A DNA stretch of 64,000 bases from Arbacia lixula (lineage: Eukaryota > Echinodermata > Echinoidea > Arbacioida > Arbaciidae). A model generated the notes under the pieces. That model saw nothing but the letters and a program-made list of their open reading frames with translations, was not told the origin of the DNA and ran no database searches. Of this stretch, positions 36,462-48,099 are shown piece after piece. The translations under genes and the position numbers were made by a program. Numbering within the stretch: the first letter of the stretch is position 1; each line of letters begins with the position of its first letter. Location of the stretch: assembly GCA_963669155.1 (NCBI GenBank), contig OZ022596.1, positions 6,358,263 through 6,422,262 of the forward strand, given 5' to 3'.

Positions 36462-37940
36462 TGGTCCTTTGACGCCTGATGGTCGTGGCTGGTCATCTGG
36501 TCCTGTGATGTCTGATGAGCTTGCCTAGTCAATTGGTCCTGTGACGCCTGTCCTTCCTGTAGCAAAGGTGTTACCAAATACATTTTGGATCTATTCAGTT
36601 AAAGGTATACATTTGAGGAACAAAGGAAGCTGTTCAAATCTGCATATAAAATATTTTTTTTTATGAGTGAATATGAAACACTTCTACTTGAACTTGTGTT
36701 CATGTGCTGGCCAAGTCTATGTATATCAGAATTATTGAAGGGGAGGGGGCAACCTTTTGCAACAACAACAAAACTAGAGCAATTCGACTGCCACGCAGTC
36801 GATAAATATGCCTCCGCCTCTTTGCTAGCTCTATTTAGATTATTTTCAGAAAATCTGTTTGTTTGGTTGGAAATGTTCCAGTTCCTATGTGAAATGAAAA
36901 TACCATTTATTCTGTTTTTCTATGTTTAGCGAAGTTTGGCAATGTTCATTTGACCTTTGACCTCTTACTTCTTTGACTTCCAATCTAACCAGTCTGTCTA
37001 AATCCATCCCTGTATCCTTGTGATTCTTGTACCATGTTTTCTTGAAATGCATAATTGGATTGGGATTTATTGTGAAAAGTATCAATTTGGGGGCAATTTT
37101 CAGCACATTTTGGCAAAGTTCATAAACCTTTGACCTCTGACCTTTCAGGAATTTTACCCAAACTTTCACCAGTCTACCTTCATGAAGTGAGACATCTCTG
37201 TACCATGTTTGTTTAGATTGAATCATTAGATTTGGATTCAATGTGAAAAATAGCCAATTTTTGCAAAGTGCATTGACCTTTTACCTCTGACCTTTGAGAA
37301 ATACCACCAAAAATGTTACCAGTCTACCCCCAAGTAGTGATCCATCTTTGTACCATGTTTAGTTGGTAATGTACCATTGGACTTGGATTAACTTTGAAAA
37401 ATATCACTTTGGGGGCAATTTTTAGGTAATTTTTTGGCAAAGTGCGTTGGCCTTTGACCTCTGACCTTAGAGAAATTTCACCAAAAATGTCACCAGTCTC
37501 ACCCTAAGTAGTGATCCATCTTTGCACCATGTTTAGTTGGTAATGTACCATTGGATTTGGATTTATTGTGAAATATATAAAGTTTGGGGCAATTTTTAGC
37601 CAATTTTGGCAAAGTTCATTGACCTTTGACCTCTGACCTTTCAGGAATTTTACCAAAAATTTCATCAGTCTATCCCCAAGTAGTGATCCATCCGTGTACC
37701 ATGTTTAGTGAGAACTACATCCTTGGACTTGGATTTATTGTGAAAAAGGTCAAATTTTTGCAATTTTTCACAAAGTTCATTGACCTTTGACCTCTAAACT
37801 TTCAGGAATTTTACCCAAAATGTCACCAGTCTACCTCCAAGTAGTGATCCATCTTTGTACCATGTTTGATGAGAATTGTATCCTTGGATTTGGATTTAAT
37901 GTGAAAAAGGTAAATTTTGGCAATTTTTCACAATGTTCAT

Positions 37941-37960
37941 TGACCTTTGACCTTTGACCT
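37941..37960 (+). promoter_or_regulatory. Triple TGACCT half-site (DR1-DR1)
   Basis: TGACCTTTGACCTTTGACCT gives three direct half-sites with 1-nt spacers, the reverse of AGGTCA. DR1 arrays of AGGTCA are the known binding form for HNF4, RXR heterodimers and COUP-TF. The site lies in a repeat, far from any recognised gene, so function is inference. Confidence 0.4.
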
Positions 37961-38079
37961 CAATCAGATTTGACCCCAATTTTACACACTTCATTGGTTT
38001 TATGCAATACACACATGTACCAAGTTTGAAGCAAATCTGGTTCACGGTTCTCAAGATATTGCCTAAACGGATTCGGGAC

Positions 38080-38180
38080 GGACGGACGGACGGACGGACG
38101 TACGGACGGACGGACGTACGGACGGACGGACGGACATACGTACGGACGGACGGACGGACGGACGGACGGACGGACGGACA
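38080..38180 (+). repeat. (GACG)n tetranucleotide array
   Basis: A run of gacggacgga with gtac and catac interruptions. Reverse-strand ORFs reading PSVRPSVR are artefacts of this repeat. Confidence 0.95.
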
Positions 38181-38191
38181 ACCCGAAAACA

Positions 38192-38223
38192 TAATGCCTC
38201 CGGCCACTTCGTGGCGGAGGCAT
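38192..38223. repeat. Terminal hairpin atgcctccg...cggaggcat
   Basis: The arms atgcctccg(g)ccac and gtggcggaggcat are separated by ttc, with one bulged base. It lies 15 bp after the GACG array and probably marks the end of the composite element. Confidence 0.8.
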
Positions 38224-38663
38224 AAAAAGAATTATCTAAAATTTCTACTGCAGATAGATGATGATTCAATGATGCACAATTTTAGACTAAAAGATTTCAT
38301 ACTTTTAATGTGAAGTAATAAGATCAAATCCATTGTAAAACTAGAGTATGCTTTTATATCAGCAAGTCAATACATGATTTTTTTTGGCTGTGGTAACTTT
38401 ATATTTATACACCATACTGATCGAGGTCATAACTCCACAACTGAAAAACATATAAGTCCTAATAATTTGTTAAATGGGTTCCATTATCTCATATCTCACA
38501 TCTCATTTGACCTTGCAATAACATTGACACTGCCTCTAAAACAATGTACTTCTCATGTTAGAAGTACATGTAGTAATCAAAACCAATGTTCTGTCTTAGT
38601 TAATGCACTGATTTTTGGTTGTGGCGACCTTTTATAAAAACAGAAGTCATAATTCTCAGAAGG

Positions 38664-39177
38664 TGCATCTTCATTAGCCTGATGTGGCGAAATATCTACT
38701 GTAGCTAGTTCTGATTGGGATAGCCTAGCCAGAGCACGAAATAGCTAGCTATTTGTGTCTTCATTAGCCAGATCAGGCAAAATAGTTAGCTATTTGGTAG
38801 AGAAAATTTCCCAAGAAATCTTGGGCTAGATGGAGCTAGCTCGAGCTAGTTTGTGAACTAGCTAGAGCTAGCTCGGAGCGTCTTCATTAGCCTGAAAATT
38901 TCTCAATCCCGGCATGCATCAGCGTGCATGAGGCATTGTTTACGTAATAGGTTTTTATACGTACGTGAATGAGAGCTCACAAACAAAGCCATGCAGTCGT
39001 GGCCTTTTTCCGTCGCACACTGCGTATGTGCGAACATCGGGATAATTCAAGTATCCCCAGTTTCGAGCTTACGTATCGCGACTTTTGAGCGAATGAAGAC
39101 GGGATTGCAACTTCAGGCTAGTTCCCCGGATCCTCAAACTAGCTCACTATTACATCTGATTGGGCTAATGAAGACGC
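38664..39177. repeat. tcttcattagcc repeats with a TIR-like element 38,878-39,177
   Basis: tcttcattagcc(t/a)ga occurs at about 38,669, 38,757 and 38,881, and inverted at 39,163-39,177 (ggctaatgaagacgc). The 15-bp pair gcgtcttcattagcc / ggctaatgaagacgc delimits a ~300-bp MITE-like segment. Between 38,833 and 38,873 an AGCT-rich inverted repeat (gagctagctcgagctagtt / aactagctagagctagctc) could form a hairpin. No ORF of interest. Confidence 0.6.
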
Positions 39178-39189
39178 ACAGGTCTAGAG

Positions 39190-40336
39190 AACGGATTTTC
39201 TGAACAAATTTTCAAACAAGATTTTCAACTTCAAATTTTAGTGTTGCAGAAGGCTAACATCCTCTTAATCTTCAAAATTACCAAATATTGCACATTATTA
39301 GAATATTTGTATGAAAGTTGGCAACAAAACAATCGCTCAATGACCCATTTTGTTTTACAAATAGTTACCTGTCTCCAGGGAAGGTTCTCTGCATTGTCCT
39401 CTTTCCCCTCCTGCAAAGAGACACATATGACTATGAGGAGTGTTGTTTAGCATGACTTTCATCATCACATAACTTGGATGAACATGTTCGTCATTGACAA
39501 ACCTCCCTAAATTCTCACTTTCATGTATCAATGCTGAAGAGATAAGAAAAAGAGTTGGGCATTTCAATGGAAAGTGGTCCTGAGCAAAACAAAACCTAAA
39601 TAGTACATACTCGAGAATCACATGCACTAGCTCTCAGGACTAATTGGGTATTACTGAAAAGAGCTAACAAGGTCATTCATTTAAGCAAAAACACACTTTG
39701 ATGTGATTTTCTTTGGGGATGGGGAGACTAATTTTGTTTTTGTTTTTCTGGTAAAAACATCATTTACAGGGTATCATCATCTCATACTCACGATCATTTC
39801 AGATTCAATTTCATCACTTCTGCTTAATTTCTCTGAAAACCTGAATATTGGAAATCATCAATCTCTAAATGTTTATGAATGAAATAACCAGGTCTTTATT
39901 TAGACACATGTTCACAAAAGGAGGTTTATTCACACCATGGACTAAACCATGGAATGCTACTTGTAGACCGGTAAAAAAATATAAAACACATTTCTCAATT
40001 TCTATATAGTAATAACGGACCTCAGAACATAGACCTTCTTAATATTGTCTTTAAAAAATGTGTAACTTATTCAATAAAGTTAGAGAGTAAGGAATAGTCA
40101 GCAACACAAACCAAAACAATTATATGTGCTCGATCCCTCTGGACTTTAACATAGCTCTGCCTGAAGTTTTCCTCGAGGAGCATCTAATTAACCCAAAACA
40201 TCATATCTTAAAAGACCCTGTCCGAACCCACTTATACTTAATTGGAAAGCTAATGTTAGCTGCATGATACATAAATATCAATTATATACTATTTCAGTAT
40301 TTGCCATGCAGAGGGAAAACAGATGTCTGAAGACTA
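39190..40336. other. AT-rich intergenic sequence, nothing recognised
   Basis: Searched by eye for exons, RT motifs and inverted repeats; none supported. ORFs are under 91 codons. Confidence 0.5.
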
Positions 40337-41332
40337 GGCATGCGTTTCTCGACACGATGACAGCTCTAACCTCAGCTCTAACTCCGATAGTTAGCACTGA
40401 GGTGATTCTCGAAGCTATTACAACTCTAACCTCAGCTCTAAATGCTGGAACTGCTCAGACACTGTCGCATCTATTGTTCTTGATCGGACAATCCTTGAGA
40501 ACAATAGTGACTTATGGAAACCTGAGTTGCGTAATTCGGACTGAAAAGTGAATGAATTTGCATAATGTGCGTTCTATGATAACATTTCTGCTGCATTTTG
40601 TCAGAATTTGCTAAGCATTAAATCAGCTGTGGCAGGGAAAGGGGTTTGCTTGTTTAACATCACTCAATTGAAGGCAAAATTAATGAAAAAGGTTAACAAA
40701 TATTTCAAAATATCGAGTATCATTTGAGCATTCCATAGATCAGAGGGCTAGTCTAAGCACGCCGACATTATTAACACTGTTAAATGTTGAAAATTCACTT
40801 GTGTTTGCTTATTTCTTTTTGAATGATTAAGTCTACGTTTGATTGAGATTTTGCATCAGTTGTGAATATCAACATATGCATGTGATAACCCCTTTCTTCA
40901 ATATTCAAACATTTATTTTAAGAATGGCATGTTTGCATATAGTATCTTTAAAGGTATCTTTCAATATTATGTAGATGTCTATATGACCAAAATGGAAAGC
41001 ATGAAAGCTAGAAAATCAATGAAGTGATTTAACAGAAGAAAATGAGAGATTGATAGCACAACAGTCCTCGTTATAGACTAATCAACGTTTTAAACAATAC
41101 CTCGCCCCATATTTAACAAAATCATGATTTTTTAACCTGACATTTTATCAATTATTGCGGAGTTTTATGAGAAAGGCTATTACTAGTTTGTCTGAAAATT
41201 CTGATCCGGTATCGATACACGAGTTGTCACTGATATCCGACTTAGCATTCTCTTAGAGAAACGATTTAGCATCATTAATTCTACTAGCGTAAGTTCTAAG
41301 TGAGATGTCACTGGCATAGAAATTTACAGATC
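40337..41332 (-). mobile_element. ~1-kb TIR element, copy 2 (inverted relative to copy 1)
   Basis: Starts ggcatgcgtttctcgacacgatgac and proceeds as the reverse complement of copy 1: ctcagctctaa repeats, gaattcggactg-like text, agctgtggcagggaaagggg, atcagagggctagtc, atcaacgttttaaacaatacc and gatgtcactggcat. The outermost few bases of the termini have decayed. The two copies differ by substitutions and small indels over the whole length, so they are old independent insertions or an old inverted duplication. Confidence 0.8.
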
Positions 41333-41420
41333 TGAATTAGTGAATTCATACAGAAAGTAGCGCCACAGCCGCCAGATCATGCAATAACTGTTGGTATATC
41401 CCACTAATTTTATGACTTTG

Positions 41421-41490
41421 AACCCTAAACCTAACCCTGACCCTAACACTAAACCTAATTCTAAACCTACCCCTGACCCTAACCCCAACC
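41421..41490 (+). repeat. Degenerate CCCTAA-like interstitial telomeric tract
   Basis: aaccctaaacctaaccctga and similar hexamers (ccctaa, acctaa, ccctga) run for about 70 bp. They match the C-rich form of TTAGGG repeats with many changes. Confidence 0.6.
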
Positions 41491-41770
41491 CGGCCTAAAT
41501 AGACAACTTATTTGCCGTTGAATAATGATTCAGTTGATTTTGGGGACGTGATTAGTACGGATTCTCCACGGGCGAGTAACGGGTAGCTATCCGCGTAGGC
41601 TGCCGGCGCCAGTATGGTCGGGAGCGGGAGCTGCGTGAGCGGGCTGATCGCAGTAAGGTCTACACTTATGAACTAGCGCCGGTTTGGATTCTAGCGTAGA
41701 TCTAGATAGAGACAAGGATCTGTTTAAATATGGGATATTCCTAACTTACCTTTATAATCATAAATTAATT

Positions 41771-41968
41771 CTGATGACGACTTGGATACTTGCTGCTAGC
41801 TAGCTGAGCTGCGCACCGTCTCGCCGACGAAGCGCCCGGGGAGTTTATACCACTGCACTGACGTCGCGTGTGTGATGCTAGCTAGGGGTGCTTTGAGGAG
41901 ACACTTTTTGCTAAAACATACCGTTCAAGGGAGACCTTTCGGCAAATATATGTATATCTTACTGCGCA
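41771..41968 (+). repeat. Diverged dispersed copy of satellite modules B-end plus D
   Basis: ctgatgacgacttg, gatgctagctaggggtgctttgaggagacac, ttgctaaaacataccgttcaagggagacc and tcggcaaatatatgtatatcttactg match the B/D part of the array with many substitutions. Homology stops at cttactgcgca, just before the array's agtatgat unit start. This defines B-end+D as the end of an older dispersed element that was captured into the satellite. Confidence 0.8.
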
Positions 41969-42360
41969 TGAGCGCGATGGAATTAATTACTTTTAAAAAG
42001 AGGGTGTTTTTCACACCATAAGGGATATATCTTTATCCTTTAAAAGCTGATGAACAAGTTACACATCATTACGTTGGTACAATCACATGTGATCTTAGGT
42101 ATGGATATCCCACACATATAGGCCGGAGAAAGCGAGATATATCCAATATACTTTATGTCTCCGTAATACACTTTTATAACAACTTCCAAAAAAAAAAAGT
42201 ATACCCCCTAATATTTGAAACAGTTTCTGCTTTAAATTGATGTACCCTGGTATCGAATGGACAATGCCAACATAGAGCTACGGTGTTAACATGAATATTC
42301 TTGACGCATTTTGGACACGTGATCCATGGATAACTGTATTATGAGGTGTCAAAACGTTAA

Positions 42361-42440
42361 GGAGACACAAAAATGTCTCCTTTACGCGGGTGTCTCCCTA
42401 AGGTAGGTATAATAACACCGGAATGTCTCCCTAATGCGGG
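42361..42440. repeat. Short tgtctcc repeats, possibly related to the same element
   Basis: tgtctcc(c/t)t(a/t)a..gcggg recurs at 42,374, 42,391 and 42,424, preceded by ggagacac at 42,361. On the reverse strand the ggagac spacing resembles the module B/D ggagacac...gggagac pair. Kinship is only suggestive. Confidence 0.35.
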
Positions 42441-42447
42441 ATCCATG

Positions 42448-42448
42448 C

Positions 42449-42484
<36 letters not shown>

Positions 42485-42566
42485 AGACAGAGAGAGAGAG
42501 AGAGAGAGAAAGAGAATGCGTGTTTGTGTGTATGCGCGTGTATGTGTGTATGTTTATGTGTCTGTG
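42448..42566 (+). repeat. Compound (AT)n-(GA)n-(GT)n microsatellite
   Basis: AT run, then GA run, then a degenerate GT run, directly adjoining. Confidence 0.95.
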
Positions 42567-45500
42567 TTTATGAAAGAGAGAGGTTGGGGAGGGGGCATCA
42601 AGGCGGTCAATGACAGAGACAAAGAGGACAGGTGGGCATGATTTGAGGTTTGTAATGGTTGGGAAGATGCGAGCGATTTAATATTATGCAATTTATTCAC
42701 TTCAGACTAAAGACAATGGCTTATTAGTAAAGGAAACGAACAGACACAATGCAATATTTATTTACGTACATTGAGTGTCATCAATTTAATTTCTGTTGCC
42801 TAAATTATCGCTAATAGACTGATCAATTGCCTATGAAATCTAGACGAAACAGAGAAATACGAGACCAATAAAGAAAAAGAAAGAATTGCGATGAAGAGGA
42901 GGAGTAGGAAAATCAAGCGGAACAGCATGAGCAGGAACAGAAATAAGAGCAAAAGGAAGTACAGAAACTGCTGCACATAGTCCGCCACAAGGTCCACAAA
43001 AGACCAAACGGTTACCATGGTTACACCAATGATGCATTGTGCATAATACATAATCCTTTATACAGTATGAGTCTAATATCGGCTGAGGGAGAGCTCATGC
43101 TTTGCCAAAGCGTAATTGGTATGATGATTGGACTTACTGAAATAATTACACCGTAAGAGGATAAACGAGGAAAGTAAATTCACAGATTGTATTTACATGC
43201 AATCGGTAAAAATACATCTTGTTTGCATGTACGTAGCAAATAAAGATGAAGAATTCGCACTCCCCTTCTCTTACTTTCAATCTGTAATAATCTTAAAACA
43301 ACAATATCGTAAAAGCTGAGGGCTGAGAACGTGGAAGATTAATAAGCAGATACATGTAAATAAGCTATACAGAGGCATACCTGTTGTAATATACTTGCTG
43401 TATATGTACACATGTTCATGTCCATAGGGATTTGTTGATATTTAGAATACATGCATGCATGACGTTTATACGTCTTCCTGACATTTGTTAATGCCAGCTA
43501 AAAGAAAAATATAATGAAATACTTAATAAGAAGTGGAAAATGTGGCAACTTACCAATTAATTTCGCGAAAATCATAGATTTTAAGTTCCGAGCAGCCTCT
43601 TCGGCCGTGGACTCTGCGCTGCGCTGCGCTGGTACGTAAAATGAACTTTATTAGCACACAAAAAGAAATTCGCAGTGGGCATAGCCTTTCTCAAAGTCTC
43701 TTTGAGTTGTTACTCACATAAGACGTGGCAGTGCTCATCGGTTTTCTGAGGTGATAGCATATTTAACAGAACATGTGTGTAGTTCATCGTTAATGTAGCA
43801 AATAATTTAGAGGTAGTGCTATATTTTATTTCGCCTCATGATTTAAGATAGCGCGATTTAATTCTTACAGCATTTTAGCAAGAATACATCACGAGAGCTT
43901 ATTGTGTGCAAAGCTATGTGTAACAAAAACATGCTCTCGACAGTGCTTTCGCTCACTCCATTAATGAAGCACCGTACGTATCTCAATCCAGGAAGTGAGG
44001 GAGCAACGAAGAGTTGGACGAAATTTAGAGAAAATTAAAGGGCCCCTGTCATCAAAATGTATGTTGACTTCTGTTGATGCAACTTGATATGTATGTAACA
44101 AAATCACTAACTGTTCAATGAAAATATGTGTCCTATATTCTAAAATAATTTTTCTCAGCACTGATGAGCCACGCCTCCAAATTATCCTGCTAATTTCTAC
44201 CTTTAAATTATTGTATATGTTTAGCCTTCAAAGCCTTCATTACAGAAAAAAAAACCTAATGATATTTCTTCTGGTTACTGTTGGTAGCTGACAAACGCCC
44301 GAAGCCCCGTGTCACGTGATGCTTATGCACATTCCTTCCGCTTCAGATATTACCTTCATAAGCAAGCTGCACCCTTTTCTTTTATGCAAATATCAAAAGA
44401 ATTCCAGTGACGCAAATACCTTCATGCGATTTGTTTTCTCTCAAATATTTGTATGTAAGTCATTTCGATATCTGACCAAGTATTTATAGACCAAAATATA
44501 CATACTGTGGTAAGGGCAGGCGTAATTCTTCCACGTACAGTTACAGTATCCATATTGTCAGGGTTGAATCTCTCCTCCATCTTAATTGATAGTCCATTGT
44601 TTACTATGCACAGGTCACAATTATTTTGATTTTGTACAGTTTAACCATAGCTGAATCTGATGGTGTAAATTACTACAACTTTCTTTGAATTAGTATATAC
44701 GTATATACGCAGCCAGGCTTAATTCCGATTGATCGCAATTGAACGGGGATGCGATTAATCGTAGCCTGTTAAGATCAATCAGAACTGGTTATAAAACGGT
44801 GCTCTAGTCTTGTCCACGATTAACCAATATAGCATTTTTTGACATGATTCTTTCACGGGATCCTGAAATCAAACGAGAATTGGACCTGTAATTGTCAGGG
44901 CGCAATTGTTTGGTCGTGTTTTCCTGTAATCTTCAACACTAATGTCCATTCCCTTTAATGTCAACATAACTCCCACGGAAAGATTTGTCATTGTCAATGT
45001 TATTATTCACGAGGTTTCTATTTGTTTTCAGTATACCGCATTGTTCCTGGCTGTTCACTGTGAACTTGATTCCACACAGACATGACAGAGTGATCACGAC
45101 TGAGTCTGTTTTTCAGTTAGCTCTGCAATGATCAATACACGACAGGTTCCAGGTTGGAAATGCTAGATATGATAAAATGACGTTCGCATTTAAAAAATGG
45201 GTTCATAATGAATTGAGTTCGAAGTCCACGGGAAAGCCCAGACACCCATTGTTGCACCTTTGGAAGGTTGCACGCCAGTGTGGAACGGATTTCTGGCAAT
45301 AAGCAAAACAAATGAGGCAATTTTTCATATCTGTCTGCCAAACACAATACAAAGTGGGTACTGACATTAGGAAATCAATTTCTGGTAGAATGGAAATAAG
45401 AGATTTAGGATATTGAGATGGTGCTGTAGGAAGTGATGGTCACAAAGAAATAGCTGAGTTTCCATTTTGTCTCAAGCAACATACAAATATTCGTTTGGCA

Positions 45501-45600
45501 CTGCAATATTTACAAAGTTCTTATCAAATATCTCAATTTCCTCAAATATGTTGCTCAGTTCATTGGATTTTTCTACTTTTATTCAGATGCTAGTTTGGAC
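42567..45600. other. Long gene-free AT-rich stretch
   Basis: No exon, RT motif or structured repeat was supported. ORFs are at most 83 codons, in low-complexity or antisense contexts. Confidence 0.55.
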
Positions 45601-48090
45601 CGGAGTTAACCTTTAAATACTGTTAAGTACCGACCTAATTATCATTTGTATGTCATGAATGAAACATTGTAATCATCTCTATTAAATAAAAAGTGCATTA
45701 TAATGGGTGACCTCAATATAAATATTTCAGCAAATACAATAATCATAACTCTCACGAATTTCCCGAAACGTTCCAAACACCATCTTTCATACCTCTTATA
45801 ACTAAGCCCACACGTATCACTACAACTACAGCAACATTAATTTATAGTTTTGTTTTTTTTTACAAACATTCAGCCCCTACCAACAGCTGCCATACTTGTT
45901 TCGGATATATCAGATAATTTTCCAATATTTACTTCATTACCATAAAACATCAGAACACCCACAAACCCTAAAAGATTCAAATGCATGCATTCTCAAGAAA
46001 ACATAACCAACTTACAAGAGAGCATTAGCTCAGTCCATTGGTCCCCTGTACATGACTGTCAGGATGCAAATGCAATTTCCGAGTCGTTAAATAAGCTACT
46101 TAAACCTCAAATTGACGAACATGTACCGCTCATTGAGGTAACACATCTGAATAGAAGAAAGGTGTCATAGTCACCATGAGTTACACACTCATTGCCAAGG
46201 TGCATAAATCGTAAAAATAGTTAAATCTAAGAACAAACCCACTGATAACAAAAGTCTGAAGTATACTAATTATAAAACCACTCTATCAATGATACTCCGC
46301 ACTGAAAGAAAACCCTATTATTGAAACAGAAAAAAAAACAAGAAAAAAAAAACACTTGGAATTTCATTATTGAATGAAACAAGAGAAAACAAATCGATTG
46401 GAAAAATTGTAGTTGAGGGAATCATTGTAGATGCTCAAGAGATAATTGCAAATAATTTCAATTCATATTTTGCTTCAGTAGGAGAAAGGCTAGCTGAACA
46501 TGCTGAAAGCATTCCAGTGGCAAATAAATCTTTTCACGACGTCTTGACTCACCCTTATCCTAACTCTCTCTACGTGAGAGAATGCAAATGCATTTGAAGT
46601 ACTTGATATAATCCATAATTTGCAAAATGAAAAGAGCTGCGGAAATGATGACATCGACAATATTCTTCTCAAATATATCTCACCTCAAATAATGCATCCA
46701 TTGACACATTCTCTTTAGGTAATTTTCTAAACGAAATTAAAACAGCCAAAATGATTTGAGTACACCAAAAGGGTAACTCGACAAACATTGAAAATTATAG
46801 ACCAATCTCTCTTCTGACAGCTTTCTCCAAAATCCTCGAAAAGATCATTTACACCAGGACAAGCTCATTTCTTGAACGAAACGACATACTAAGTGAATCA
46901 CAATACGGATTTAGATCTACTCACGCGATTCTCAATATAATCAATAACGTTACAAAGTCGCTTGACTCTCACTCACACATCGTAGGTATCTTTTTAGATT
47001 TTTCGAAAGCCTTCGACAATATTGATCACAAAAATACTCTGGAATAAACTAGCGTACTACGGAGTTAGAGGCATACCGCTTGACTTGCTTAAAGATTATT
47101 TGTCACAACGTAAGCAATATGTGTCGTTACAGGGCAAAAACTCTTCACTCAAAAATATTCAATGAGGGGTTCCCCAGGGATCTATTTTATGTCCTCTTCT
47201 CTTCAGCATTTACATAAATGATTTCCCTAAAGCTTCCAATTACTTGTCTTTTGTATCATTCGCTGATGACTCTTTTTCTCTCACATCACAAACAAACCAG
47301 ATATCTTACTAAAAACCGTAAACCAGGAACTACAATACATAACTACATGGATTAATGCCAACAGACTTTCAATAAACCTTCTAAAAACTAACTAGATGCT
47401 ATTAAGCAATTCAATCGAGTCCCTCCCGGGCAACACCATATCCGACACACTTCTATTCCCAAAGTATCATGTACAATTTTTCGGGAGTATCTATCGTTCA
47501 AAATCTTTCTTGGAAACCACATCTTGATAACATAACAAAATTGATATCAAGGAATATCGGAATACTGAATAAAATGAAACAATATTTCCAATATCAAACA
47601 CTTCTCACATTATACTCATCCCTCATACCGCACCTCAGGTATGGAGTTCTAGCATGGGAGAACTCAGGGAACACGCAATTAAACAAACTATACCTCCTCC
47701 AAAAAAAAAGGCGATGAGCATTATATTTGACACACATTTCCACGTGCAAACTGACATTTTTTGTGGAAAGTAGCACACTAAAATAAATGACTTATATCTC
47801 TTCAACTCAGCTCAGTTAATAATCCAAGGAGAGCATAATGAATTACCATCAATCTTAAATACGTTATTTTCAATAAACAACACATATCACACATACCCCA
47901 CCCGTCAGTCAACATTCTTCCATTTACACCGCACATAGACTCATCTTGCAAGCAGGTTTATCACATACACTGGGCCAAAATACTGGAACTTTCTTAGGCT
48001 AAACATCAGACAATCTCTCAGCCTGAACACAAACTACAACTTAAAAAAGACATGTTAATATCATATATTAAACAACAAGATAGATAGTAA
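45600..48090 (+). pseudogene. Heavily decayed LINE: endonuclease end plus RT (Jockey-like)
   Basis: An endonuclease end reads MGDLNINISA at about 45,702 and PLITKPTRITTTTATLIYS at about 45,790-45,850. The linker and RT follow: KSIGKIVVEGIIVD, IIANNFNSYFASVGERLAEH and EVLDIIHNLQNEKSCGNDD. Then come NIENYRPISLLTAFSKILEK, SQYGFRS, VGIFLDFSKAFDNIDHK (motif A) and GSPGI-like motif B. SFADDS-like text near 47,260 marks motif C, followed by TWINANRLSINLLKTN, TLYSSLIPHLRYGVLAWENS and LYLLQKK. The C-terminal THTYPTRQSTFF region is near 47,890. Many frameshifts and stops make it the oldest of the four LINE relics. Confidence 0.8.
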
Positions 48091-48099
48091 GGCCTTACA

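Larger units (their letters stand above)
36935..38224 (+). repeat. ~165-bp tandem repeat carrying DR1 motifs, ending in (GACG)n and a hairpin
   Basis: About seven diverged units contain the blocks ttggcaaagttcattgacctttgacctctgacc, ttttaccaaaaatgtcaccagtctacc, ccaagtagtgatccatc and tgtaccatgttt. Half-site clusters start at about 36951, 37125, 37274, 37449, 37620, 37781 and 37941. The last unit leads into caagatattgcctaaacgg, a GACG tetranucleotide array and a terminal hairpin. This is one composite repetitive element rather than coding DNA. Confidence 0.85.

Noticed and set aside
37896..38313. ORFs with PSVRPSVR or GRTDGRTD repeats on both strands
   Set aside because: Translation of the (GACG)n array at the end of a repetitive element.
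43008..43026. ggttaccatggttacac as an RFX X-box
   Set aside because: The second half-site does not fit RGYAAC, and no gene start is nearby.
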